Below are positions 16,868 to 25,361 of a stretch of 64,000 nt of DNA, one piece after another. The translations under genes and the position numbers were made by a program. The stretch comes from Terrabacter sp. 28 (GTDB taxonomy: Bacteria > Actinomycetota > Actinomycetes > Actinomycetales > Dermatophilaceae): assembly GCA_000955875.1 (NCBI GenBank), contig JYOE01000008.1, positions 73,010 to 137,009 on the forward strand, in the 5' to 3' direction. The notes under the pieces were generated by a model that saw only the letters and a list, made by a program, of their open reading frames with translations, was not told the origin of the DNA and made no database searches. Each line of letters begins with the position of its first letter. Position 1 is the first letter of the stretch.

Positions 16868-18592
16868 TCAGACGTGTCGGCGTGACGTGATGACGCGGAA
16901 GCGGTTCGCGACGAACGCGGCGTCCGTGTAGGCCGCGTTGGCGGCGGGGTTGGCGCCCGTGCCGTGCAGGTCGGAGAACGCCGCCGTCTGGTTGACGAAG
17001 ATCTGGCCGGTGAGGTTCTCGGAGAGGGCGACCCCGCCAGCGGCCGCCGCGTCGCGAGCCGCGTCGAGCACGTCCTCGCTCGTCGAGTAGACGGCGGCGG
17101 TCATCGCGCCGTGCTCGTGCACGGTGTCGGCGAGCTGGGCGAGCGACTGGTCGGTCGAGGAGGTGCGGATGAGGAAGCCGACGGGCCCGAAGCACTCCTG
17201 CGTGTAGACGTCCTCGCGGGCGACGTCGAGCGCGACGAGGCCGGGGGCGCGGACGACCGCGTCGGCGTACGCCGGGTGCGTCACGCGACGTGAGTCGAGC
17301 ACGACCCGGCCGTCGGAGTCAGACGCGAGCTGCGCCAGTGAGTCGGCGTTGGCACGCACCTGGTCGTTGACCGTCGCGCCGAGCAGCTCGACCGCCTTCG
17401 CGTCGTCACCGGTGAGACGCCCCACCGCCCCCGCGAGCTTGTCGCCGAACTCGTCGAACGACAGGTGGCCCTCGTCGGTGTCGATGCCGTCGGCAGGCAC
17501 GTAGAGATTCTGCGGGGCGGTGCACATCTGCCCCGAGTAGAGGGTGAGGCTGAACGCGAGGTTGCCGAGCATGCCCTTGAGGTTGTCCGTCGAGTCGATG
17601 ACGATCGAGTTGATGCCCGCCTTCTCGGTGTAGACGAGCGCGCCGTGGGCGCCGGCGGTCTCCTCGAGCCAGGCGCCGAACGTCGGCCCGCCCGTGTAGT
17701 CGATGATCGCGACGTCGTCGCGCTCGGCGAGCGTCTTGGCGAGCCCCTGGCCGTCGGCCTCGGCGGCGAGCTGCACGAGAGCGGCGTCGAAGCCGGCCTC
17801 GGCCAGCACCTCGCGCGCGACCTCGACCGAGATCGCGAGCGGCAGCACGGCCCGCGGGTGCGGCTTGACGACGACCGGGTTGCCGGTGACGAGCGAGGCG
17901 AAGATGCCCGGGTAGGCGTTCCACGTCGGGAACGTGTTGCAGCCGATGACGAGCGCGATGCCGCGCGGGACGATGCGGTAGTCCTTCTGCATGCGCGTCG
18001 GCGCCGGGTTGCCCTCGCGGTCACGGCCGGGCTTCTCCCACACGACCGAGGCGGGCACGCGCTCCTGCTCGACGAGCCCCGCCGCGACAGCCTCGACGGC
18101 ACGGTCCTGCGCGTGCGGACCGCCGGCCTGGAAGGACATGACGAACGGCTGGCCCGACGTGTGCATCACCGCGTTGGCGATCTCGAAGCTGCGCTTGTTG
18201 ATGCGGTCGACGATCTCGACGCACACCGCCGCGCGCACCTGCGGCCCGGCGTCGCGCCAGGCGGGGATCGCTGCCCTGGCCGCCTCGAACGCGGCGTCGA
18301 CGTCGAGCGCCGGGTAGGTCGTGCCGAGCGTCGGCCCGTAGGGCGACACCTCACTGCCCACGAAGGTGCCGTCGGTCGGCTGGCTCGACAGGGCGGCATA
18401 CGGCTGCCCGAGGTGGGCCTCGTAGGCCGCCAGGCCCTCCGCCGCGGCGGTCTCGCCGTAGACACGGGGACTGGGCGACTCGGGGTAGCGGGAGTACCAG
18501 GAGCGCGTGGTCAGGGCCTGACGGATCTCGTCGAGGACCCCGGCGTGCGTGTCGAGGAGTGCGTGGGTGGGCGTCGTTGCCGGTGCAGTCAC
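16868..18592 (-). CDS. paaN: phenylacetic acid degradation aldehyde dehydrogenase PaaN
   Basis: A 574-residue aldehyde dehydrogenase of the PaaN subgroup, acting in the phenylacetyl-CoA pathway, where related enzymes oxidise the ring-opened semialdehyde. It has the NAD-binding region VIGCNTFPTWNAYP, GNPVVVKPHPRAVLPL, the glutamate region YTEKAGINSIVIDS and the catalytic Cys in LYSGQMCTAPQNLYV. Unlike PaaZ there is no fused hydratase domain. A leaderless -10 box supports the GTG start. It is transcribed divergently from the paaH-like and paaI genes, separated by only about 80 bases. Confidence 0.88.
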   Translation of the reverse strand: MTAPATTPTHALLDTHAGVLDEIRQALTTRSWYSRYPESPSPRVYGETAAAEGLAAYEAHLGQPYAALSSQPTDGTFVGSEVSPYGPTLGTTYPALDVDAAFEAARAAIPAWRDAGPQVRAAVCVEIVDRINKRSFEIANAVMHTSGQPFVMSFQAGGPHAQDRAVEAVAAGLVEQERVPASVVWEKPGRDREGNPAPTRMQKDYRIVPRGIALVIGCNTFPTWNAYPGIFASLVTGNPVVVKPHPRAVLPLAISVEVAREVLAEAGFDAALVQLAAEADGQGLAKTLAERDDVAIIDYTGGPTFGAWLEETAGAHGALVYTEKAGINSIVIDSTDNLKGMLGNLAFSLTLYSGQMCTAPQNLYVPADGIDTDEGHLSFDEFGDKLAGAVGRLTGDDAKAVELLGATVNDQVRANADSLAQLASDSDGRVVLDSRRVTHPAYADAVVRAPGLVALDVAREDVYTQECFGPVGFLIRTSSTDQSLAQLADTVHEHGAMTAAVYSTSEDVLDAARDAAAAGGVALSENLTGQIFVNQTAAFSDLHGTGANPAANAAYTDAAFVANRFRVITSRRHV

Positions 18593-18598
18593 AAGGCG

Positions 18599-18604
18599 AT
18601 GCTA
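18599..18604 (-). promoter_or_regulatory. -10 box of leaderless promoter for paaN
   Basis: Minus-strand TAGCAT, six bases, then GTG at 18592. It lies within the short divergent region shared with the paaH-like gene. Confidence 0.55.
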
Positions 18605-18674
18605 GCCCCGGCCACGGGGGCTGCCTGACCGCCCGGTGAGCACGCGACCGCCCCGACCCGGCAGGATGGCGGAC

Positions 18675-19907
18675 ATGGACACGGACACCCCCGAGGCCGG
18701 TGCTGCACGCGACGACGAGGGCGCGGTCGGAGCGACGTTCGGCCCCGTCGGCGTCGTCGGAGCGGGCGCGATGGGGGCCGGCATCGCGCAGGTGGCGGCA
18801 ACCGCCGGCCACCGGGTGACGCTCGTCGACCTCGTCGAGGGAGCCGCGGTCGCTGCCGTCGAGAAGATCGGTTCGGCGCTGACCCGCCTCGTCGAGAAGG
18901 GACGCCTGTCCCAGGCCGCCGCGTCGGCGGCCCTCGCCCGCATCACGCCCGCCCGGTCGCTCGACGAGCTGCCCGAGTGCGGGCTCGTCATCGAGGCGGT
19001 GCCTGAGAACCTCGCCGTCAAGCAGGGCATCTTCGCCGAGCTCGCCGAACGCCAGCCACCGACGACGGTGCTCGCGACGAACACCTCGAGCATCGACATC
19101 GACGCGATCGCCGACGACGTCGCCGACCCCGAGCGCGTGCTCGGTCTGCACTTCTTCAACCCGCCACCCGTCATGGCGCTCGTCGAGGTCGTGCACGGCA
19201 AGCGCACCGCGCAGGCGTACGTCGAGCACGCGATCGCGCTCATGGAGGCCTGGGGCAAGACCCCGGTGCGCTGCAGCTCGACGCCGGGCTTCATCGTCAA
19301 CCGGGTGGCGCGCCCGTTCTACGGCGAGGCGCAGCGCATCGTCGAGGCGGGGATCGCCGACCCGGCGACGGTCGACTGGATCCTGCGCGAGAAGGGCGGC
19401 TTCCCGATGGGACCGCTCGAGCTCACCGACTTCATCGGACAGGACGTCAACCTCGCCGTCGGCACGTCGGTGTGGGAGCAGACCAACCACGACGAGCGGT
19501 ACGCGCCCACCGACTTCCAGCGTGGCCTCGTCGAGGCGGGGAGGCTGGGTCGCAAGACCGGCTCGGGCGTCTACGCGTATGCCGCCGACGGCACGGTGGA
19601 GGGGGCCGAGCCCGACCTCGAGCTCGCCGCCCGGCTCGTCGGGGGGCCGGTCGAGACCGACCCGCTGGCCCGCACGCTCGCCATGCTCGTCAACGAGGCC
19701 GTCGACCTCGTGGCCCGAGGCGAGGCCGGGGCCGACGACGTCGACACGGCGATGCGGCTCGGCACCCGCTACCCCCGCGGCCCCGTCGAGTGGGGGCGTG
19801 AGATCGGCTTCGACGTCGTGGCCGCCCAGCTGACCGCGCTCGACGCCGCCTACCCCGGAGGCCGCTACCGGCCGAGCCCGGCGCTGACAGACGGGAGCCT
19901 GTCGTGA
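18675..19907 (+). CDS. paaH: 3-hydroxyacyl-CoA dehydrogenase (PaaH-like)
   Basis: Predicted 3-hydroxyadipyl-CoA dehydrogenase of phenylacetate catabolism. The roughly 410-residue protein has an N-terminal NAD Rossmann motif VGVVGAGAMGAGIAQVAA, the TNTSSIDI and LGLHFFNPPPVM blocks, a first 3HCDH C-terminal domain (STPGFIVNRVARPFY) and a second one (LARTLAMLVNEAVDL), the two-domain layout of PaaH. It is shorter than many family members. The start is taken at 18675 because AGGA lies 8 bases before it; 18666 and GTG 18636 are in frame alternatives. Coupled to paaI by GTGA. Confidence 0.85.
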   Translation: MDTDTPEAGAARDDEGAVGATFGPVGVVGAGAMGAGIAQVAATAGHRVTLVDLVEGAAVAAVEKIGSALTRLVEKGRLSQAAASAALARITPARSLDELPECGLVIEAVPENLAVKQGIFAELAERQPPTTVLATNTSSIDIDAIADDVADPERVLGLHFFNPPPVMALVEVVHGKRTAQAYVEHAIALMEAWGKTPVRCSSTPGFIVNRVARPFYGEAQRIVEAGIADPATVDWILREKGGFPMGPLELTDFIGQDVNLAVGTSVWEQTNHDERYAPTDFQRGLVEAGRLGRKTGSGVYAYAADGTVEGAEPDLELAARLVGGPVETDPLARTLAMLVNEAVDLVARGEAGADDVDTAMRLGTRYPRGPVEWGREIGFDVVAAQLTALDAAYPGGRYRPSPALTDGSLS

Positions 19908-20338
19908 CCGACACCGGGGAGACCGCGTCGAGCGACGAGGGCGTCGCCTTCGCACGGCAGATGTGGGCCGACGACCAGGCCTCCCGCCGCCTCGGCATGG
20001 ACGCCACGGTCGTCGAGCAGGACCACGCCGTGGTGCGGATGGAGATCCGCGACGACATGGTCAACGGCCACGCCATCTGCCACGGCGGCTACATCTTCAC
20101 CCTGGCCGACTCGTGCTTCGCGCTCGCCTGCAACTCGCGGGGGCGCCTCACGGTGGCGGCCGGGGCCGACATCTCCTTCACCGCACCGGGCAGACTCGGT
20201 GACGTGCTCGTCGCCGAGGCACGGGTGCGCTCGGCGTTCGGACGCAGCGGCATCACCGACGTGACGGTCAGGCGGGAGTCCGACGGTCAGATCATCGCCG
20301 AGTTCCGCGGCCGCAGCCGCTCCCTCAAGCGCCCCTGA
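19904..20338 (+). CDS. paaI: hydroxyphenylacetyl-CoA thioesterase PaaI
   Basis: A 144-residue hot-dog-fold thioesterase that hydrolyses dead-end phenylacetyl-CoA derivatives. It contains the family signature NGHAICHGGYIFTLADSCFA with the catalytic Asp, followed by ADISFTAPGRLGDVL. GTG start overlaps the paaH-like stop by four bases. A multi-copy repeat and convergent helicase gene follow. Confidence 0.9.
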   Translation: MTDTGETASSDEGVAFARQMWADDQASRRLGMDATVVEQDHAVVRMEIRDDMVNGHAICHGGYIFTLADSCFALACNSRGRLTVAAGADISFTAPGRLGDVLVAEARVRSAFGRSGITDVTVRRESDGQIIAEFRGRSRSLKRP

Positions 20339-20344
20339 CCGGTA

Positions 20345-20489
20345 GGGAAGTGAGCACTCGATGCGGGTTCAGCCTCGAGTGCTCAGTTCCCGACGCACGA
20401 TGCGCGTCAGGAAGTGAGCACTCGACCCTGCCTTCGGTCGAGTGCCCATCTCCCCACGCCCCCGACGAGGTCGGGAAGTGAGCACTCGA
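20345..20489. repeat. five-unit alternating repeat array (GGGAAGTGAGCACTCGA family)
   Basis: Five copies alternate in orientation: 20345-20361 forward, 20375-20394 inverted, 20409-20425 forward, 20438-20457 inverted, 20473-20489 forward. Units 1/2 and 3/4 each form a hairpin. The array fills the 168-base gap between the convergent paaI and helicase genes, which holds no gene. It likely serves as a bidirectional terminator, and the alternating layout resembles REP/BIME elements of other bacteria. Confidence 0.75.
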
Positions 20490-20506
20490 CGGGTGGGGAG
20501 GGTGCG

Positions 20507-22111
20507 TCAGCGGGAGCGGCGCGCGCCGGCACGGGTGCCGGCGGAGAACGACGCGGCGCTGCTGCCGCTGCTCGTCGAGTAGACGGTCGAGGAACCGCCC
20601 GAGCCGGCACCCCGACGGCCGGAGCCGGAGCCCGTGGCGCCGCCGCGACGACGCGAGCCCGCGCCGTCGCTGCGGCGACCGGCGGGCTGCCCGTCGCCAC
20701 CCTGACCGGAGCGACCGGCAGCACTTCCGGATCCACGGCCGCCGGAGCGGCCGGACCCGCGGGTGCCCGAGCCACCGGCGCCGCCGGCAGCCTCGGGACG
20801 CTGACCACCGCGACCCCGGCCGCGGCCGCGACCGCGGCCCGCGCCACCGGACGTCGACCCTGCCGAGCCGGCCCCGTCACCGGAGCCACCCCGGTTCCCG
20901 GCGCCCGCGGGGACAGCCTCGCGGACGAGCCCACCGGCATACGACCGCTGGCCGGGTGCGAGCTCGCTGAGCAGCGGGTGGCCCAGGGCGACGCGGGTGG
21001 TCGTCGGCTTGATGCCGGCCTTGCGGGTCAGGTCGCGCACGTCGCGCACCTGGTCGTCGAGCATCATCGTGACGACGGTGCCCTCGTTGCCGGCGCGGGC
21101 CGTGCGGCCCGAACGGTGCAGGTACGCCTTGTGCTCGACGGGCGGGTCGGCGTGGATCACGAGCGCGACGTCGTCGACGTGGATGCCGCGGGCGGCGATG
21201 TCGGTCGCGACGAGCGTCTGCGCGCGACCCGAGTGGAAGTCGTCCATGTTGCGCGTGCGCGCGTTCTGGCTGAGGTTGCCGTGCAGCTCGACGGCCGGAA
21301 CTCCCGAGGCGTTGAGCTGCTTGGCGAGCTTCTTCGCGCGGTGCTTCGTGCGCGTGAAGACGACCTTGCGGCCGGGCGCCGCGGTGAGGTCGAGGATGAC
21401 GGGAAGGTGCGAGCCGTTGTCGACGTGGAGCACGTGGTGGCTCATCGTCGCGACGGGCGACTGGGCCGAGTCGGCCTCGTGCGTCACGGGATTCGTGAGG
21501 AAACGCTTGACGAGGACGTTGATGGCACCGTCGAGCGTCGCCGAGAAGAGCAGCCGCTGGCTGTCGCGCGGCGTCTTGTCCATGATGCGGCGCACGCCGG
21601 GCAGGAAGCCGAGGTCGGCCATGTGGTCGGCCTCGTCGAGGATCGTCACCTCGATGCCGTCGAGGAAGACGTGGCCCTGCTGCATGAGGTCCTCGAGGCG
21701 CCCGGGGCAGGCGACGATGACGTCGACGCCCGCCCGCAGGCCCTGGACCTGGGGGTTCTGGCCGACGCCGCCGAAGATCGTCTGCGAGGTGAGGCCGAGC
21801 GCCTTGGCGAGCGGCGCCATGGCCGTGTCGATCTGGGCGACCAGCTCGCGCGTCGGGGCGAGGATGAGAGCGCGCGGACGGCGCGCCTGACGGCGACCGC
21901 CCGACTGGGACAGCCGCGTCAGCAGCGGCAGCAGGAACGCGTACGTCTTGCCGGAGCCGGTGCGGCCACGGCCGAGCACGTCGCGACCGGCGATCGAGTC
22001 GGGCAGCGTGGCCGCCTGGATGGGGGTCGGGATCGTGATGCCGAGGTCGTCGAGCACGCGGACGAGGTGGGCGGGCACGCCGAGCACGGCGAAGTTCGTG
22101 TCAGTGGACAC
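20507..22111 (-). CDS. DEAD-box ATP-dependent RNA helicase
   Basis: A 534-residue RNA helicase. Core motifs in order: Q motif (IPTPIQAATL, 27-36), Walker A GRTGSGKT (49-56), PTREL (86-90), GG, CPGR, DEAD (159-162), SAT (190-192), then helicase domain 2 with VVFTRTKHRAKKLA, LVATDIAARGIHV and HRSGRTARAG. After about residue 405 there is a low-complexity Gly/Arg/Ser-rich tail with RGRGRGRGRGG, a common RNA-binding extension. The start is the GTG at 22111, with GGAG 12 bases upstream; earlier frame sequence is not conserved-looking. Confidence 0.92.
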   Translation of the reverse strand: MSTDTNFAVLGVPAHLVRVLDDLGITIPTPIQAATLPDSIAGRDVLGRGRTGSGKTYAFLLPLLTRLSQSGGRRQARRPRALILAPTRELVAQIDTAMAPLAKALGLTSQTIFGGVGQNPQVQGLRAGVDVIVACPGRLEDLMQQGHVFLDGIEVTILDEADHMADLGFLPGVRRIMDKTPRDSQRLLFSATLDGAINVLVKRFLTNPVTHEADSAQSPVATMSHHVLHVDNGSHLPVILDLTAAPGRKVVFTRTKHRAKKLAKQLNASGVPAVELHGNLSQNARTRNMDDFHSGRAQTLVATDIAARGIHVDDVALVIHADPPVEHKAYLHRSGRTARAGNEGTVVTMMLDDQVRDVRDLTRKAGIKPTTTRVALGHPLLSELAPGQRSYAGGLVREAVPAGAGNRGGSGDGAGSAGSTSGGAGRGRGRGRGRGGQRPEAAGGAGGSGTRGSGRSGGRGSGSAAGRSGQGGDGQPAGRRSDGAGSRRRGGATGSGSGRRGAGSGGSSTVYSTSSGSSAASFSAGTRAGARRSR

Positions 22112-22269
22112 AGGTGGGTACTCCAGAAAAAGTGGGTGGTCGTTCTGCCCGGCGCGAGGGGCCTCAACGGTGAGGGTCGCGGCGCAAGAGCGAATCGACG
22201 GGGCCGGCGAACAGGCGCCAGGCCAAGAAGAGGCGGCCCGAGGCAGAACTGGGCGGACCGCTGCTGACC

Positions 22270-22275
22270 AGACTA
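22270..22275 (-). promoter_or_regulatory. possible -10 box for the helicase gene
   Basis: Minus-strand TAGTCT (TANNNT) with a poor -35 (TTAGGG, 19-base spacer) would give a leader of about 150 bases. The 426-base gap 22112-22537 between helicase and transporter has no gene that I can support; its other content is the 11-bp tandem repeat at 22331. Confidence 0.25.
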
Positions 22276-22330
22276 CCGGAGCGACCTGCTCATCCCCTAA
22301 CCGGGGCCACCCGCACCCCATGGCAACGAG

Positions 22331-22374
22331 CCCTGCCGGACCCCTCCCGGACCCCTGCCGGACCCCTGCCGGAC
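22331..22374. repeat. four tandem copies of an 11-bp unit
   Basis: CCCTGCCGGAC is repeated four times head to tail, the second copy with one substitution (CCCTCCCGGAC). It lies between the divergent helicase and amino acid transporter genes, about 160 bases upstream of the latter. Confidence 0.7.
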
Positions 22375-22537
22375 CCGCGGCCACCCCTGCAGCCACGGGC
22401 CGGCCACGCCATGGGCACACCTCGCTAACGGTTCGGCGGTTGCCGTGGGCTGCCGCGGGGAAAGGTGGCAGGATCGGCCAATCAGCCGGCGCACCGTCGC
22501 GCCCCGATCGTTTGAACGCCCGGAAGGACCAAGCAAC

Positions 22538-23449
22538 ATGCGTCGCATGTCCATCGTCGCCGTCAGCGGCGCCGTCGCCCTCGGCCTCACCCTCTCGGCC
22601 TGCGGGTCGGACTCTCTGTCCACCTCGCCCGGAGCGGGCAACACCTCCGCCGGGTCGGGCTCGACCGGCGCAGGCGGCGGTGTCGACCAGGCCCTCGCAG
22701 CCAAGGTGCCCGCGAAGCTCAAGACGGCCGGCAAGATCGTCGTCGGCACCGACCCGACGTATGCGCCCAACGAGATGCTGGCGACCGACGGCAAGACCGT
22801 CGAGGGCTTCGACGTCGACGTCTTCAACGCGGTCGCGGCCAAGCTCGGCCTGAAGACCGAGTACGTCCCGGCCGGGTTCGGCACGATCATCCTCGGCGTC
22901 ACGAGCGGCAAGTACGACGTCGGCGTCTCCAGCTTCACCATCAACCCCGAGCGCAAGAAGCAGGTCAACATGGTGAGCTACTACAGCGCCGGCACCCAGT
23001 GGGTCGTCGCGAAGGGCAATCCCGAGAAGGTCAACATCGACGACGTCTGCGGCAAGAGCGTCGGCGCCCAGAAGGACACCGTCCAGGCCGAGGACCTCGC
23101 CGCCCGCAGCAAGAAGTGCACCGACGCCGGCAAGCCGGCCATCACGCAGGTCATCCAGACCGGTCAGGACCAGGTCACGGCCGATGTCGCGAGCGGCAAG
23201 ACGGTCGCCATGCTCGCCGACTCGCCGGTCGGGCTGTATGCCGTCAAGCAGACGGGCACGCTCGAGGCGCTCGGTGAGATCTACGACTCGGCCCCCTACG
23301 GCTACGTCGTGCCGAAGAACCAGACGGACTTCGCCAACCTCCTCGTCGAGGCCCTCAAGGCCGCCAAGGCGGACGGCTCCTACGAGGCGGCTCTCAAGAA
23401 GTACTCGGTCGAGGCCGGCGCCATCGACACCTTCGCCCTCAACCCGTGA
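22538..23449 (+). CDS. polar amino acid ABC transporter, substrate-binding lipoprotein
   Basis: A 303-residue extracytoplasmic solute-binding protein of family 3. A lipoprotein signal ends at LTLSAC with Cys22 as anchor, followed by a Ser/Gly/Thr linker. The domain has VVGTDPTYAPNEM, GFDVDVFNAVAAKLG, VGVSSFTINPERKK and VPKNQTDFANLL, typical of polar amino acid binding proteins. ATG at 22538 is preceded by GGAAGGA. It is the first gene of a three-gene importer operon and is coupled to the permease by GTGA. Confidence 0.92.
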   Translation: MRRMSIVAVSGAVALGLTLSACGSDSLSTSPGAGNTSAGSGSTGAGGGVDQALAAKVPAKLKTAGKIVVGTDPTYAPNEMLATDGKTVEGFDVDVFNAVAAKLGLKTEYVPAGFGTIILGVTSGKYDVGVSSFTINPERKKQVNMVSYYSAGTQWVVAKGNPEKVNIDDVCGKSVGAQKDTVQAEDLAARSKKCTDAGKPAITQVIQTGQDQVTADVASGKTVAMLADSPVGLYAVKQTGTLEALGEIYDSAPYGYVVPKNQTDFANLLVEALKAAKADGSYEAALKKYSVEAGAIDTFALNP

Positions 23450-24399
23450 GCCACGCGGTGACCGACACGACCACCGACCGGCCGGGTGTCATCGACGCCC
23501 GGCCGGTCCGGCACCCCGGCCGCTGGGTGGCGCTGGCCGTCATCCTCGTGCTGCTCGGGATGCTGGTCAGCTCGTTCGTGACCAACGAGCGCTGGAACTT
23601 CCCCAAGGCGTTCGAGATCATGCAGCAGACGCCGGTGCTGGAGGGCCTCTGGAAGGGCACCATCATCGGCACCATCGGCTCGATGGTGATCGGCATCGTC
23701 GGCGGCATCATCATCGCGGTGCTCCGCCTGTCGGAGAACCCCGTCCTGCGCGGGGTGTCGTTCGTCTACACGTGGTTCTTCCGCGGCATCCCGCGCCTCG
23801 TGCTGCTCGCGATGATCGGCAGCGGCATCGGCTTCCTCTACAACCGGGTCGACTTCGGGCTCCCGTTCGGGCAGCAGCTCGCCTCGTTCATGGGTCTGTC
23901 GAGCGACTTCACCTTCTTCACCCTCAACGTCAACCAGTTCTCGAGCACGCTGATCGCGGGCATCATCGGCCTGGGCCTCTCCGAGGCGGCATACATGGCC
24001 GAGATCGCTCGAGCGGGCATCCTCTCGGTCGACCGCGGGCAGGGTGAGGCGGCCGCCGCGCTGGGCATGAACCGGGGGCAGGCGATGCGCCGCATCGTGC
24101 TGCCGCAGGCGATGCGCGTCATCGTGCCGCCGACCGGCAACGAGACGATCGCGATGGTCAAGGACACCTCGCTGCTCTCGGCGATCCCGGTCATCACCGA
24201 GCTCTTCTACCAGACCAGCGCCATCGGCAACCGGACGCTGCTCATCATGCCGGCCTTCGTCGCGGTCACCGCCTGGTACCTCATCGTCGGGTCGGTGCTC
24301 ATGGTCGGGCAGTACTTCCTCGAGAAGCGGTTCGGGCGCGGCTTCGGCACCCCGAGCAACAAGCGGTTCGCCCGTCCCGCCGGAGCAGGAGGCGCCTGA
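23446..24399 (+). CDS. polar amino acid ABC transporter permease
   Basis: A 317-residue inner-membrane permease with an N-terminal hydrophilic stretch, a first helix at about 28-46 and further helices across the MetI-like domain. The EAA loop that contacts the ATPase is visible as [22 protein letters not shown]. It starts with GTG overlapping the previous stop and ends in a TGATG overlap with the ATPase gene. Confidence 0.92.
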   Translation: MSHAVTDTTTDRPGVIDARPVRHPGRWVALAVILVLLGMLVSSFVTNERWNFPKAFEIMQQTPVLEGLWKGTIIGTIGSMVIGIVGGIIIAVLRLSENPVLRGVSFVYTWFFRGIPRLVLLAMIGSGIGFLYNRVDFGLPFGQQLASFMGLSSDFTFFTLNVNQFSSTLIAGIIGLGLSEAAYMAEIARAGILSVDRGQGEAAAALGMNRGQAMRRIVLPQAMRVIVPPTGNETIAMVKDTSLLSAIPVITELFYQTSAIGNRTLLIMPAFVAVTAWYLIVGSVLMVGQYFLEKRFGRGFGTPSNKRFARPAGAGGA

Positions 24400-25256
24400 T
24401 GTCGGAGACCACCAGCGCTGCGTCCACCGCGGCGGCCCGCACCCGCACGGGTGAGGAGCAGCCGCTCGTCCACGCGGTCAACGTCATGAAGAGCTTCCAC
24501 GGCAACGAGGTGCTCAAGGGCATCGACCTCGACGTGCACCGCGGTGAGGTCGTCTGTCTCCTGGGCCCGTCGGGGTCGGGCAAGACGACCTTCCTGCGCT
24601 GCATCAACCAGCTCGAGGCCATCGACGGTGGCCGCATCTGGGTCGACGGCGACCTCGTCGGCTACCGGGACGAGGGCGGGCACCTGCACCACCTCACCGA
24701 CAAGCAGGTGGCCACCCAGCGCCGCGAGATCGGCATGGTGTTCCAGCGCTTCAACCTCTTCCCGCACATGACGGCGCTCGAGAACGTCATGGAGGCGCCG
24801 GTCCAGGTCAAGGGCGTCGGCAAGAAGCAGGCGCGTGCGCGGGGGCTCGAGCTGCTCGAGCAGGTCGGCCTGGCCGACAAGCCGAACGCCTACCCGGCGC
24901 AGCTCTCGGGCGGACAGCAGCAGCGCGTCGCCATCGCCCGCGCGCTGGCCATGGACCCGAAGCTGATGCTCTTCGACGAGCCGACCTCGGCCCTCGACCC
25001 CGAGCTCGTCGGCGAGGTGCTGCGCGTGATGCGCGAGCTCGCCCGGCAGGGCATGACGATGATCGTCGTGACGCACGAGATGGGTTTCGCGCGCGACGTC
25101 GCCGACCACGTCGTCTTCATGGACGGCGGTGTCGTCGTCGAGGAGGGCAAGCCGAAGGACGTCATCCGCAACCCGCAGCACGAGCGTACGAAGTCGTTCC
25201 TCGCGCGCATGCGCACCGAGGACGCCGAAGAGGCCACCGACACCCAGCAGCCCTGA
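24399..25256 (+). CDS. polar amino acid ABC transporter ATP-binding protein
   Basis: A 285-residue ABC ATPase of the GlnQ/HisP type. Walker [10 protein letters not shown]-loop in [16 protein letters not shown], signature [16 protein letters not shown], Walker [21 protein letters not shown] and switch His in VVTHEM are all intact. It has an N-terminal extension of about 25 residues rich in Ala/Thr. It ends the importer operon and is followed by a 30-bp perfect hairpin. The amino acid transported cannot be told from sequence. Confidence 0.93.
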   Translation: MSETTSAASTAAARTRTGEEQPLVHAVNVMKSFHGNEVLKGIDLDVHRGEVVCLLGPSGSGKTTFLRCINQLEAIDGGRIWVDGDLVGYRDEGGHLHHLTDKQVATQRREIGMVFQRFNLFPHMTALENVMEAPVQVKGVGKKQARARGLELLEQVGLADKPNAYPAQLSGGQQQRVAIARALAMDPKLMLFDEPTSALDPELVGEVLRVMRELARQGMTMIVVTHEMGFARDVADHVVFMDGGVVVEEGKPKDVIRNPQHERTKSFLARMRTEDAEEATDTQQP

Positions 25257-25263
25257 GCCCCAG

Positions 25264-25329
25264 ACACACCCGGTAACAGTCAACGCGTCACGGTTGCACC
25301 CGTGACGCGTTGACTGTTACCGGGTGTGT
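25264..25329 (+). terminator. 30-bp perfect inverted repeat between ABC transporter and paaK
   Basis: Arms 25264-25293 and 25300-25329 are exact reverse complements around the 6-base loop TTGCAC. It starts 7 bases after the ATPase gene stop, so it is a strong terminator hairpin, although no U tract follows. The arm sequence is unrelated to the other repeat families in the window. Confidence 0.85.
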
Positions 25330-25361
25330 TGCACAGGGCCGACGTGGGCAGAATGGGGGCC

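Noticed and set aside
20345..20489. The five-unit repeat array considered as a CRISPR array.
   Set aside because: Units alternate in orientation, spacers are about 13-16 bases and uneven, and there are no cas genes nearby.
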